Of a DNA stretch of 64,000 nt, positions 11,045-17,948 are shown piece after piece. The notes beneath the pieces were generated by a model that was given only the letters and a program-made list of their open reading frames with translations, was not told the DNA's origin and made no database searches. Both the position numbers and the translations under genes were made by a program. Numbering within the stretch: the stretch's first letter is position 1; each line of letters starts with the position of its first letter. The stretch is taken from positions 3,348,001-3,412,000 of the forward strand of contig OZ246966.1 in NCBI GenBank assembly GCA_965232405.1, given 5' to 3'. The DNA is from RCIO01 sp965232405. GTDB taxonomy: Bacteria; Pseudomonadota; Alphaproteobacteria; Rhizobiales; Rhizobiaceae.

Positions 11045-11503
11045 GTGATCACTATTGGAATCCGTGCCAATACTCGTGGCCTTGTCTACGCAGTGTTTGA
11101 TTCTGAAGGCTCTCAGGTAATAAACGTTGAGGAAATAAAAATCCCCGCAGCGTTTCATACTCCAGAGGGACTCAAATATCTGCGGAACAATCTTCTGGAT
11201 GTGCTGCGCGAGTTCAAAGTCGAGCATGCCGGTATCCGGCTGACCGAAAGTTCAGCGAAAACCCTTAGGCCTGCTCGCATAGAAATTGAAGGTGTTGTTC
11301 AAGAGGCATTCGCCAGTAGTAATCTCAAATCCTATTACACCGGACAGATTGCAACCATTGCATCACGAATTGGGGTTGATCGCGCTCGATTCAAGCCAAT
11401 GGCTGAAGAAGGCGAAAATGATATGAATATCGAAAACTGGGAGCAGTCAACTAAAGAGCAGCGAGAAGCTATCTTGTGCGCAATTGGGGCTGTGAATGCT
11501 TAA
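11045..11503 (+). CDS. Small protein of possible RNase-H/RuvC-like fold, first gene of the kinase cassette
   Basis: Protein of 152 residues; no family recognised with certainty. The opening 'MITIGIRANTRGLVYAVFD' reads like the first two strands of an RNase-H/RuvC fold, and 'EHAGIRLTESSAK' (61-72) resembles the fourth strand that normally carries a catalytic Glu; here Glu68 could fill that place. The first-strand Asp is Arg7, so nuclease activity is doubtful. The pattern recalls small DUF3010-like proteins, by eye only. The GTG at 11045 has GGGGGAG four bases upstream. Its last eight bases overlap the kinase gene, implying coupled translation. Composition is clearly more AT-rich than parC. Confidence 0.65.
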   Translation: MITIGIRANTRGLVYAVFDSEGSQVINVEEIKIPAAFHTPEGLKYLRNNLLDVLREFKVEHAGIRLTESSAKTLRPARIEIEGVVQEAFASSNLKSYYTGQIATIASRIGVDRARFKPMAEEGENDMNIENWEQSTKEQREAILCAIGAVNA

Positions 11504-12536
11504 GCCCTACAACAAGGCGGAGTTGACGTTCGACATCATCCGCGAGATTGGCGCTGACGGTCGCAACTCGAACACATATCTGGTGAAAGATCATCAACTA
11601 GATGCTGAGATTGTAGCCAAGCGGTTATTAAAAAGCAAAATGAGCAGCCCGGCTGATTTCTTTCTAGAGTCGCAGGCGCTTTACACAAGTGCGCACCCAA
11701 ATGTTGTTCAAATTCATTATGCTTGTTTTGATTCAGATCATGTATATATTGCTATGCCGTTTTATCGGAGGGGTTCCATTAAGCCCCTCATTACCGGACG
11801 ATGGCTGACAGTGCGTGAAGTCATCGTTATGGGTAGCCAAGTTCTGAGTGGACTTCACAATATCCACTCCAAACGTCTGGTACATTTTGATGTTAAGCCA
11901 GACAACATATTGCTTTCAGATCGAGGTGAAGCCCTCCTTTCGGACTTTGGTCAGGCTCGTCAAATGAATTTTGCCGGAGTTGCTGCCCAAGGCCGACATT
12001 ATACGCCGATGATTCCACCGGAGGCGTTAACAACCGACCAGCTGGATTACCGGTTTGATATTTACCAATTTGGCTTAACACTCTACAGAATGTGCGTTGG
12101 GAATGATGAATTCAAAAGCCAATTGAACAAATATGGTCCGCGCATCAAGGATAGGGATGGCTTCCGATTTGATGTTCGAAACGGGCTGTTCCCCGACCGA
12201 AATCAATTCCCAGCTCACGTTCCTGCAAGGCTCCGCACCATAATAAAGACATGCCTCGAGGTTAACCCCGACGACAGATTTCGATCTGCGATAGATATTG
12301 CGAACGCTTTAGCAGACATTGATGGCGCGCATCTGGATTGGCGGCATTCGGTTGCCGGTGATACGCGAATCTGGAATAAGAACGAAAAAGGAACATTGTA
12401 TGAGCTGTCTGTTAACGCGAATGGAAGGTCCGAACTGTACAAGACTGTGAATGGTGGCGCGCGCCGCCGCGTGGGAGATGGTTGCCGCAATCGCGTTACG
12501 GAGAGGGACGTGCGAACGATTCTGGGCACATACTGA
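11496..12536 (+). CDS. Serine/threonine protein kinase (non-RD), centre of the kinase cassette
   Basis: Eukaryotic-like (Hanks) kinase of 346 residues. Conserved residues: a loose Gly-loop (residues 18-29, 'IGADGRNSNTYL'), ATP-anchoring Lys42 ('IVAKRLL'), helix-C Glu58, 'HPNVVQIH' at 67-74, catalytic loop His130-Phe-Asp132-Val-Lys134 with Asn137, and Asp150-Phe-Gly. Arg of the HRD motif is Phe, making it a non-RD kinase, usually regulated without activation-loop phosphorylation. All catalytic residues are kept, so it should be active. There is no membrane segment or PASTA repeat. Residues from about 280 form a separate C-terminal module ('GTLYELSVNANGRSELYK') that I do not recognise. It overlaps both neighbours (8 bases and 1 base). 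Confidence 0.9.
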   Translation: MLKPYNKAELTFDIIREIGADGRNSNTYLVKDHQLDAEIVAKRLLKSKMSSPADFFLESQALYTSAHPNVVQIHYACFDSDHVYIAMPFYRRGSIKPLITGRWLTVREVIVMGSQVLSGLHNIHSKRLVHFDVKPDNILLSDRGEALLSDFGQARQMNFAGVAAQGRHYTPMIPPEALTTDQLDYRFDIYQFGLTLYRMCVGNDEFKSQLNKYGPRIKDRDGFRFDVRNGLFPDRNQFPAHVPARLRTIIKTCLEVNPDDRFRSAIDIANALADIDGAHLDWRHSVAGDTRIWNKNEKGTLYELSVNANGRSELYKTVNGGARRRVGDGCRNRVTERDVRTILGTY

Positions 12537-12715
12537 TGAAAAAGATAATGAACAACAAGTACAAGTATACCACAAGAACGTTGTTGGTTTCCAAGTCCAT
12601 CGCAAACTTTCGCCCAGATACGCGAAAAAACCTAAGAGCACGCGACTTCCGTGACGCTTCAATTGGAGACGACTTGTACGTCGATTTTCGGATTAGGTTT
12701 GAATCCAAGAGGTAG
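12536..12715 (+). CDS. 59-residue basic protein, third gene of the kinase cassette
   Basis: The ATG at 12536 shares its A with the kinase stop (TGATG), the hallmark of translational coupling. The product starts 'MKKIMNNKYKYTTRTLLVSK' and ends 'DDLYVDFRIRFESKR'; it is very basic in its first two thirds. It contains Ser/Thr residues that could be kinase targets (inference). No homologue is known to me. A longer in-frame reading from 12482 would lie inside the kinase gene and is not needed. Its AT-rich codons match the two upstream genes, supporting one acquired unit. Confidence 0.5.
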   Translation: MKKIMNNKYKYTTRTLLVSKSIANFRPDTRKNLRARDFRDASIGDDLYVDFRIRFESKR

Positions 12716-12789
12716 GGGGCAGAGCCGCTCCCATTTACCGTCGACTTCTCACCTGTTTGTCCCACACGTTCCCGCTTAAGCCATCCTCA

Positions 12790-12836
12790 TGCAAATACCG
12801 CTGCGCGGGGTCCGCAGGACGATGTGCACTCCGAGC
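12790..12836. repeat. Short interspersed repeat, copy 1
   Basis: TGCAAATACCGCTGCGCGGG at 12790-12809 followed by GTGCACTCCGAGC at 12824-12836. Both parts recur in the same order at 13138-13177 with a different spacer and one base change, so this is a two-part repeat rather than chance. It lies directly beside the larger palindromic element. Confidence 0.6.
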
Positions 12837-12881
12837 GTGGAGCGGCTTTGCGTGGCGCCAATGGCGAGCGCCGCCCTCCGC

Positions 12882-13005
12882 GTCATCCCGGAAGCCGGAG
12901 TGAAACGAAGGGTGTCCGGGACCCATTCCGTGACCGCTGCGCGGGTCACGACCGTTCCGGCATGGATCCCGGATCGTCGCCGCTTAGCGGCTCGTCCGGG
13001 ATGAC
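12882..13005. repeat. 124-bp palindromic element with 10-bp terminal inverted repeats
   Basis: The ends are GTCATCCCGG (12882-12891) and CCGGGATGAC (12996-13005), an exact inverted pair. Inside are two further hairpins: GTGACC/GGGTCAC flanking GCTGCGC (near 12929-12948) and GCCGC-TTA-GCGGC (12979-12991). Repeats with this 'GTCATCCCGG...GATCC...' vocabulary are common between genes in rhizobia and relatives. It may be a non-autonomous mobile element or a structured intergenic repeat; no transposase is nearby. Confidence 0.65.
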
Positions 13006-13137
13006 GACGGTGAGGTCGCGCCCGCGTGGACAAATTGCCGGCGTCGTATCCGCCAACCCCTTGTCCCTACTCACTAGTCCCTACTCGCCACTCGCTCATT
13101 TATCCCCGCCGTCTGAACCTCCCTTACCCTCCGTCGT

Positions 13138-13177
13138 GCAAATGCCGCTGCGCGGGAAACGGGTGTGCACTCCGAGC
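13138..13177. repeat. Short interspersed repeat, copy 2
   Basis: TGCAAATGCCGCTGCGCGGG at 13138-13157 followed by GTGCACTCCGAGC at 13165-13177. The first part differs from copy 1 at one position and the spacer is shorter (7 bases instead of 14). The two copies face the same way, about 350 bases apart, on either side of the 124-bp element. Confidence 0.6.
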
Positions 13178-13597
13178 ATCCGGGCAGCGGTCGGTGCCGG
13201 ATCGGGTGAGCAACGAGAGCTCGCCTGGGCGATGAGCCCCCAGCTCCGGGCCCAATTGTAGTCCGCGTCTTCGCCTCTTGATTGGTGGCGAGCCGGAGGA
13301 GGCCAGCAGACCGGCCAAATCCCGAGCGGGTAGCCACCCAACAGACCGGGTGAGCTCTTCCGAGAGGAAGTACTCAGGGCAAGAACACCGGCGGGCGCGT
13401 GACAGGCGTCACAAAAATAGAAGCACAGAGACGGCTGTCATGCGTCCGCTTCCCAGCCGAACCCCGCAGGGGTTCTGGCGACAGCGCCCAGCGAAGTCGC
13501 GCAGCGATCTTCGCGAAAGGCGCGGAACACAACCCGGCCATCGCGGCGCGGGAACGATCCCGCTCGTCCGGCCGCAGGCCGCAAACCTCTCCACCTC

Positions 13598-13630
13598 GTC
13601 ATCCTCGGGCTTGACCCGGGGATCCATGCC
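13598..13630. repeat. Fragment of a rhizobial-type intergenic repeat
   Basis: GTCATCCTCGGGCTTGACCC followed by GGGGATCCATGCC. This wording is typical of dispersed intergenic repeats in Rhizobiales chromosomes and is related to the left end of the 124-bp element. It lies just upstream of the small gene at 13673 and may supply part of its leader. Confidence 0.4.
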
Positions 13631-13672
13631 TGAACGGCGCAACCCCGTCAGCCTTCCAGAAGGAACCTCCCA

Positions 13673-13936
13673 GTGACCAAACCAGCCCCCATCACCCTGC
13701 CGCCCGCCATCCTCAACGCGCTCAACGAGGCGATCCGCATCGCAGCACGCACCGACGGCGCGCCGGCGCGCTGCACGCGCAAATCCTGCCGCCGCTCCGG
13801 TCGCTGCCATTCGGCGCTGGACGAGCGCGGCAATCCCGACTGCGCCGGCCGGCTCTCCGCCCGCGCCGAGGACAGCGCCGTCGACATGTTGGTGTTCCTC
13901 TACGCGCTGAGAAGGAAGGCGGAAGCCGCTGCATAA
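13673..13936 (+). CDS. Small Cys-containing protein of unknown function
   Basis: Protein of 87 residues. The GTG at 13673 has AGAAGGAAC about six bases upstream. The core 'RCTRKSCRRSGRCHSALD' plus a later Cys ('NPDCAG') gives four cysteines in about 25 residues and a His, a possible small metal-binding site. A similar short protein occurs in Mesorhizobium-like genomes as a hypothetical (from memory, not checked). Codon use is normal for the host. It stands alone between repeat zones. Confidence 0.6.
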   Translation: MTKPAPITLPPAILNALNEAIRIAARTDGAPARCTRKSCRRSGRCHSALDERGNPDCAGRLSARAEDSAVDMLVFLYALRRKAEAAA

Positions 13937-14395
13937 CCCCATCCTGAGTGGAGAGTTTGTCGAACCGTCGAAGGGCGAGGGCGGGATGCCGCGCGCCCTG
14001 TCTCCCCCTTGGCGGGGGAGAAAGCAAATTCCCGGGCTTGGCAGGGCCAAGTCCTTGGAATTTGCAAGAGAGGGGGCGAGCAGCCGGTTCGTGAAACGAA
14101 TTCATCGTGCCGGTGGCACGATGAAAGGCTAGCGAGCGCCGGGACGCTGCGGAGCAGCGGAGACCCGGCACAGCGCAGCGGCGGAACAGCCCGTGAGCGA
14201 AAACAAACCGGCGCAAACCAAACCCCGCCTTGAATAAACCGCAATGGAAGCCTACATGTCTCTCATCGATCTGCCGGCGAACTTTGTTACCCGCGCTTTT
14301 CAGCGCCCTCTACGATCTTCCTCTTCAAATCGATCTCGCACCGACCGCGACACTCGCGGGGCGGGCACCAACGACGATGAGAAAAGGAATTCGTC
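13937..14395. other. 459-bp intergenic stretch with hairpins, leader of cspA
   Basis: No gene is visible. It holds an inverted pair GCAAATTCC/GGAATTTGC around 14025-14065, a perfect 11-bp stem with a 3-base loop at 14101-14125, and the words GGCTAGCGAGC (14127) and GTGAGCGAAAA (14192), both of which recur at 14998-15040. The last 150 bases are presumably the long 5' leader usual for cold-shock genes; I cannot place its promoter. Confidence 0.5.
14101..14125. repeat. Perfect 11-bp inverted repeat (hairpin)
   Basis: TTCATCGTGCC, loop GGT, GGCACGATGAA. There is no T-run on either side, so it is not a standard terminator. It sits inside a longer repeat-like block between the small Cys protein gene and cspA. 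It could be a protein-binding palindrome or part of a dispersed repeat. Confidence 0.55.
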
Positions 14396-14605
14396 ATGAC
14401 TACAGGTACCGTTAAGTGGTTTAACTCCACCAAGGGTTTTGGTTTCATTCAGCCCGAGGACGGCGGCAACGACGTTTTCGTCCACATTTCCGCTGTTGAA
14501 CGCGCCGGTCTCGGCTCCATCGTGGAAGGTCAGAAGATCTCCTATGAAGTCGTGCGCGACCAGCGCTCGGGCAAGAGCGCGGCAGAGAACCTGCAGGCGG
14601 CGTAG
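14396..14605 (+). CDS. cspA: Cold-shock protein
   Basis: Single cold-shock domain of 69 residues that binds single-stranded RNA and DNA as a chaperone. Starts 'MTTGTVKWFNSTKGFGFIQP' with the RNP1 motif KGFGFI, and has RNP2 as VFVHIS around residues 28-33. The ATG follows AAAAGGAATTCGTC. The gene is followed by a rho-independent terminator, so it is probably monocistronic. Several csp paralogues are usual in Rhizobiales; the symbol marks the family rather than the exact paralogue. Confidence 0.93.
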   Translation: MTTGTVKWFNSTKGFGFIQPEDGGNDVFVHISAVERAGLGSIVEGQKISYEVVRDQRSGKSAAENLQAA

Positions 14606-14671
14606 GTCTTCCGACCAGCCGTCACTGTCCGTGACCACGGATGTACTGGCACGGACTTTGCGCTAATGGAA

Positions 14672-14698
14672 AAGGGTCGGGACGCCGGCCCTTTTTTT
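14672..14698 (+). terminator. Rho-independent terminator of cspA
   Basis: Stem AAGGGTCGG / CCGGCCCTT with loop GACG (one G-T pair), running straight into seven T's. It lies 67 bases after the cspA stop and before the next gene's start at 14720. Confidence 0.85.
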
Positions 14699-14719
14699 GT
14701 TTCAGGAAAGGGTGAACCC

Positions 14720-14941
14720 ATGAGCAGCGTGAACGAAAGACGCAACAAGGCCGAACGCACCAGCGAGGTCGCCTTCGGCCTCATCAATGACGAGGCCGCC
14801 GCGCGCGAGGCGAAATCCGCCAAGCTCAGGAAATTGCGCGAGGCGCGGGAAGCCGCCGCTGCGCCGAAACCATCACCCGATGACAAGCCTGCACCGAAGA
14901 AGCGCGCCTTCGCGCGCAAGCCGCGCCAGGTAGGCCCTTAA
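14720..14941 (+). CDS. Small basic, Ala/Lys-rich protein of unknown function
   Basis: Protein of 73 residues starting 'MSSVNERRNKAERTSEVAFG', a mainly helical first half, then a Pro/Ala/Lys-rich tail 'PAPKKRAFARKPRQ'. The ATG at 14720 follows AGGAAAGGG. The frame is open upstream through the cspA terminator, but that part is noncoding. Composition suggests a nucleic-acid-associated protein (inference). It is close to cspA, but the terminator between them argues for separate transcription. Confidence 0.6.
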   Translation: MSSVNERRNKAERTSEVAFGLINDEAAAREAKSAKLRKLREAREAAAAPKPSPDDKPAPKKRAFARKPRQVGP

Positions 14942-15046
14942 CGGACAACGTCCGAGGCGGCGACTGCCGCCCGCCGGTCGTCCGGCGCCCTCACGGAGGC
15001 TAGCGAGCCGGAGGCGAGAACTCAGCCGTGAGCGAAAAAAGCTACC

Positions 15047-15802
15047 TTAACTCCCCTCCACATACCGCTCCCAGCCCTTGGGGCCGAGATGTTCCTGCGG
15101 CTGGAAGCGCACCTTGTAGGCCATCTTGCGCGAGCCGTGCACCCAGTAGCCGAGATAGACATGCGGCAGGCCGGCGGCGCGCGCACGCTCGATATGGTCG
15201 AGGATCATGTAGGTGCCGAGCGAGCGGTCGGCGAGCGCGGGATCGAAAAAGGAATAGACCATCGACAGCCCGTCGCCCATGCGGTCGGTCAGCGCCACGG
15301 CCGCCAGCGGGCCTTCGCCGCGCCCGGTCATGAAGCTGTCGGGCCCGCGCTTGCGGTATTCGATCACCTTGGTGTCGACATGGCTGTCCTCCACCATCAT
15401 GGCGTAGTCCAGCACCGTCATGTCCGACATGCCGCCCTTGCGGTGGCGCGAGTCGAGATAAGCGCGGAAAAGCGAATATTGCTCGGTGGTGGGTTCGGCG
15501 TCCTGCTGGGTGCCGATCAGGTCGTCATTGCGCTGCGCCACGCGGCGCATGTTTTTCGTCGGCTCGAACTCATGCGCCAGGATGCGCACCGAAACGCAGG
15601 CCCGGCAGGTCTCGCAGGCAGGCCGATAGGCGATGTTCTGCGAGCGGCGGAAGCCGCCCTGGGTGAGCAGGTCGTTGAGTTCCGGCGCCCGGTTGCCGAC
15701 CAGATGCGTGAACACCTTGCGCTCGAACTGCCCGTCAATATAGGGGCACGGCGACGGCGCGGTCAGAAAGAATTGCGGGGTCTGGGTGGTGTGTTGCGTC
15801 AT
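15047..15802 (-). CDS. bpt: Aspartate/glutamate leucyltransferase (L/F-type arginyltransferase homologue)
   Basis: Transfers leucine from Leu-tRNA to proteins with N-terminal Asp or Glu, marking them for ClpAP through the N-degron pathway. The 251-residue length fits. The N-terminal domain carries the conserved cysteines in 'ACETCRACVSVRIL' and the C-terminal domain the acyltransferase fold ('LGYWVHGSRKMAYKVRFQP'), both typical of the ATE1/Bpt family. The start ATG is at 15802. It is a single gene, transcribed toward cspA. Confidence 0.9.
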   Translation of the reverse strand: MTQHTTQTPQFFLTAPSPCPYIDGQFERKVFTHLVGNRAPELNDLLTQGGFRRSQNIAYRPACETCRACVSVRILAHEFEPTKNMRRVAQRNDDLIGTQQDAEPTTEQYSLFRAYLDSRHRKGGMSDMTVLDYAMMVEDSHVDTKVIEYRKRGPDSFMTGRGEGPLAAVALTDRMGDGLSMVYSFFDPALADRSLGTYMILDHIERARAAGLPHVYLGYWVHGSRKMAYKVRFQPQEHLGPKGWERYVEGS

Positions 15803-15939
15803 CGTGTCGGGACAATGGTAACCAAGCCGGACTTAAGCATGGCCGCAGCGCGCCAAACGTCAAGCATTTGGCGCGCCGCTAATGATCAAAAATACTGGAA
15901 AAGGCGGCCTGTTCCGTTCGCCCGGCCGCTGCGGCCGGA

Positions 15940-16416
15940 TCAGCCCAGCCGGTCTGAGCGCACCACGACCGTGCCAAGCAGCAGATCGTGCAGCGTGCGC
16001 TTGCGGTCGATGAACAGCGTCGCCAGCAGCACCAACGGCGTCAGAATCGCGTTTGCGGCCCAGAAGAGCACGGAATGCACAACGGCAAGAATGCCGTCCA
16101 CGGAGCGCCCGTCGAGCCGTTCCAGCTTCACGCCCATCATGCGCATGCCCACGGTCGCCTGCTCGGGGCCGCCCAGCGTCATCCAGATATAGAGAATGGC
16201 GACCACCGGAAACAGGATGCCGAAAAGCATCCAGCCGAGCCCGAAGGTGAGAAGGCCGAGCACAGCCACCACCGCGCCGAACGGAACCATCAAAAGCGCG
16301 ACCAGGATGTAATCGAGGATGAAGGCAAAGACCCGGCGCGTGCGCACCCCGTCATAAAGCCTTGCATCGGCCAGCCTGTCCGTGATGATCTCTCCGTCGA
16401 GAACCTTGGCGGTCAT
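15940..16416 (-). CDS. RDD family membrane protein
   Basis: Membrane protein of 158 residues with the RDD domain: Arg and Asp pair in the first helix ('RRVFAFILDYILVALLMVPF'), two more helices, the 'QATVGMRMMGVKLERLDG' loop and a last helix with 'LLATLFIDRKRTLHDLL'. The role of RDD proteins is not settled; some act in Na+ or osmolyte exchange. The ATG at 16416 was chosen over one ten codons upstream because AGGAAGGA lies just before it. It is divergent from sthA. Confidence 0.85.
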   Translation of the reverse strand: MTAKVLDGEIITDRLADARLYDGVRTRRVFAFILDYILVALLMVPFGAVVAVLGLLTFGLGWMLFGILFPVVAILYIWMTLGGPEQATVGMRMMGVKLERLDGRSVDGILAVVHSVLFWAANAILTPLVLLATLFIDRKRTLHDLLLGTVVVRSDRLG

Positions 16417-16550
16417 TGCGTCCTTCCTGTTGTTGGTGAGTGACACATGGTGATTGGAGCGCTGGTTTCAAGCTCGGCCGGGTTCTCGGGGAGGTCCGGG
16501 GCGTCTTGCGGGAGGGCAGGGCGCCGGCGAACCAGAGGGGAAAGCGGCGC

Positions 16551-17942
16551 ATGCAGCATTTCGATATGCTGGTCATCGGTTCGGGGCCTGCCGGCCGCCG
16601 CGCCGCGGTCCAGTCCGCCAAGCTCGGCAAATCGGTTCTGGTGGTCGACAGGGGCCGCAGGCTGGGTGGCGTGTCCGTCCACACCGGCACTATTCCCTCC
16701 AAGACCATCCGCGAAACGGTGCTCAACCTGTCGGGTTTCCGCGAGCGCGGGTTCTATGGCCGCGCCTACCGGGTCAAGCAGGACATCTCCGCTTCCGACC
16801 TCATCCAGCGCCTGCACAAGACACTCGATCACGAGGTCGAGGTGCTGCAGCACCAGTTCATGCGCAATGCAGTCAAGAGTGTGCATGCCGCAGCGCATTT
16901 CATCGACCGCAACGCCGCGCAGATCGTCTCGGAGGACAATGAGCGCTACGAGGTCACCTTCGACAAGGCGCTGATTGCCGTCGGCACCAAGCCTTACCGG
17001 CCCGACCATGTGCCGTTTGACGGCCGCAGCGTTTTCGACAGCGACGAAATCCTGGAACTGCCGCATCTGCCGCGCACGCTCACCGTGGTCGGCGCCGGCG
17101 TGATCGGGGTCGAATACGCCACCATCTTCTCCGCCCTCGACGTGCCGGTCACGCTGGTCGAGGCGCGTGATACGTTCCTCGAATTCGTCGACACTGAGAT
17201 CGTTCAGGATCTTCTCCACCAGATGCGCGAGCGCGGCATGCAGATCCGTCTGGGCACCGCGATCAAGGAGATCAGCGCTGGCGATCATCATGCCGAGTTG
17301 GTGCTGGCCGATGGCCGGACCGTGCGTTCCGAGATCGTGCTTTACGCCGCTGGCCGAGCCGGCGCTGTCGGCGGCCTCGGTCTTGATGCGGTCGGCATCG
17401 AACCGGACAGCCGTGGCCGCATTACGGTCGATCCGCATACTTTCCAGACCGAGGCGGGGAATATCTACGCCGCTGGCGACGTGATCGGCTTCCCGAGCCT
17501 CGCCTCGACCTCGATGGAGCAGGGTCGCGTCGCCGCCTGCCATGCCTTCGGCATGCCGCTGCCGCCCGCACCGCAGACCTTTCCCTATGGCATCTATGCG
17601 GTTCCGGAGATCTCGACCGTGGGTCGGTCGGAAGACGAGGTACGCGAGGCCGGCATTCCTTATGAGTGCGGCGTGGCGCGCTTTCGTGAGACCTCGCGGG
17701 GTCACATCATGGGCGTGGAAAGCGGGTTCCTGAAGCTGATCTTCTCGCTGGAAAGCCGCCGCCTGCTCGGCGCGCATATCGTTGGCGAGGGCGCGACCGA
17801 ACTCATCCATATCGGCCAGGCCGTCATCAATCTCGGCGGCACGGTCGAGTTTTTCGTCGAGAATACGTTCAACTATCCAACGCTTGCCGAGGCCTACAAG
17901 ATCGCCGGGCTCGATGCCTGGAACCGCATGGGCCAGTGGTAG
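16551..17942 (+). CDS. sthA: Soluble (Si-specific) NAD(P)+ transhydrogenase
   Basis: Flavoprotein of 463 residues that equilibrates NADPH with NAD+ in the cytoplasm. FAD site 'VIGSGPAGRRAAVQSAKLGK' at the start, NAD(P) site 'VVGAGVIGVEYATIF' in the middle, and C-terminal dimerisation domain ending 'NYPTLAEAYKIAGLDAWNR'. It belongs to the dihydrolipoamide dehydrogenase superfamily, but the redox Cys pair is replaced by 'HTGTIPSKTIRE', which is the SthA signature. The ATG at 16551 has GAGGGG upstream; the frame is open from 16440. It converges with the two-component kinase gene, six bases away. Confidence 0.93.
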   Translation: MQHFDMLVIGSGPAGRRAAVQSAKLGKSVLVVDRGRRLGGVSVHTGTIPSKTIRETVLNLSGFRERGFYGRAYRVKQDISASDLIQRLHKTLDHEVEVLQHQFMRNAVKSVHAAAHFIDRNAAQIVSEDNERYEVTFDKALIAVGTKPYRPDHVPFDGRSVFDSDEILELPHLPRTLTVVGAGVIGVEYATIFSALDVPVTLVEARDTFLEFVDTEIVQDLLHQMRERGMQIRLGTAIKEISAGDHHAELVLADGRTVRSEIVLYAAGRAGAVGGLGLDAVGIEPDSRGRITVDPHTFQTEAGNIYAAGDVIGFPSLASTSMEQGRVAACHAFGMPLPPAPQTFPYGIYAVPEISTVGRSEDEVREAGIPYECGVARFRETSRGHIMGVESGFLKLIFSLESRRLLGAHIVGEGATELIHIGQAVINLGGTVEFFVENTFNYPTLAEAYKIAGLDAWNRMGQW

Positions 17943-17948
17943 AGGGCG

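Larger units (their letters stand above)
12716..13672. other. 957-bp repeat-rich stretch without convincing genes
   Basis: Open frames here have no ribosome binding site, no recognisable protein pattern, and run through palindromes. The stretch holds two copies of a short repeat (12790 and 13138), a 124-bp element with terminal inverted repeats (12882-13005), a short direct repeat 'TCCCTACTC' near 13072-13088 and a 'GTCATCCTCGGGCTTGACCC' unit at 13598. High GC returns at once after the kinase cassette. The segment 13270-13590 shows nothing I can name. Confidence 0.6.

Noticed and set aside
12824..13261. Open frames of 130-145 codons in the repeat zone
   Set aside because: They run through palindromes and direct repeats, and no ribosome binding site or family pattern is present.
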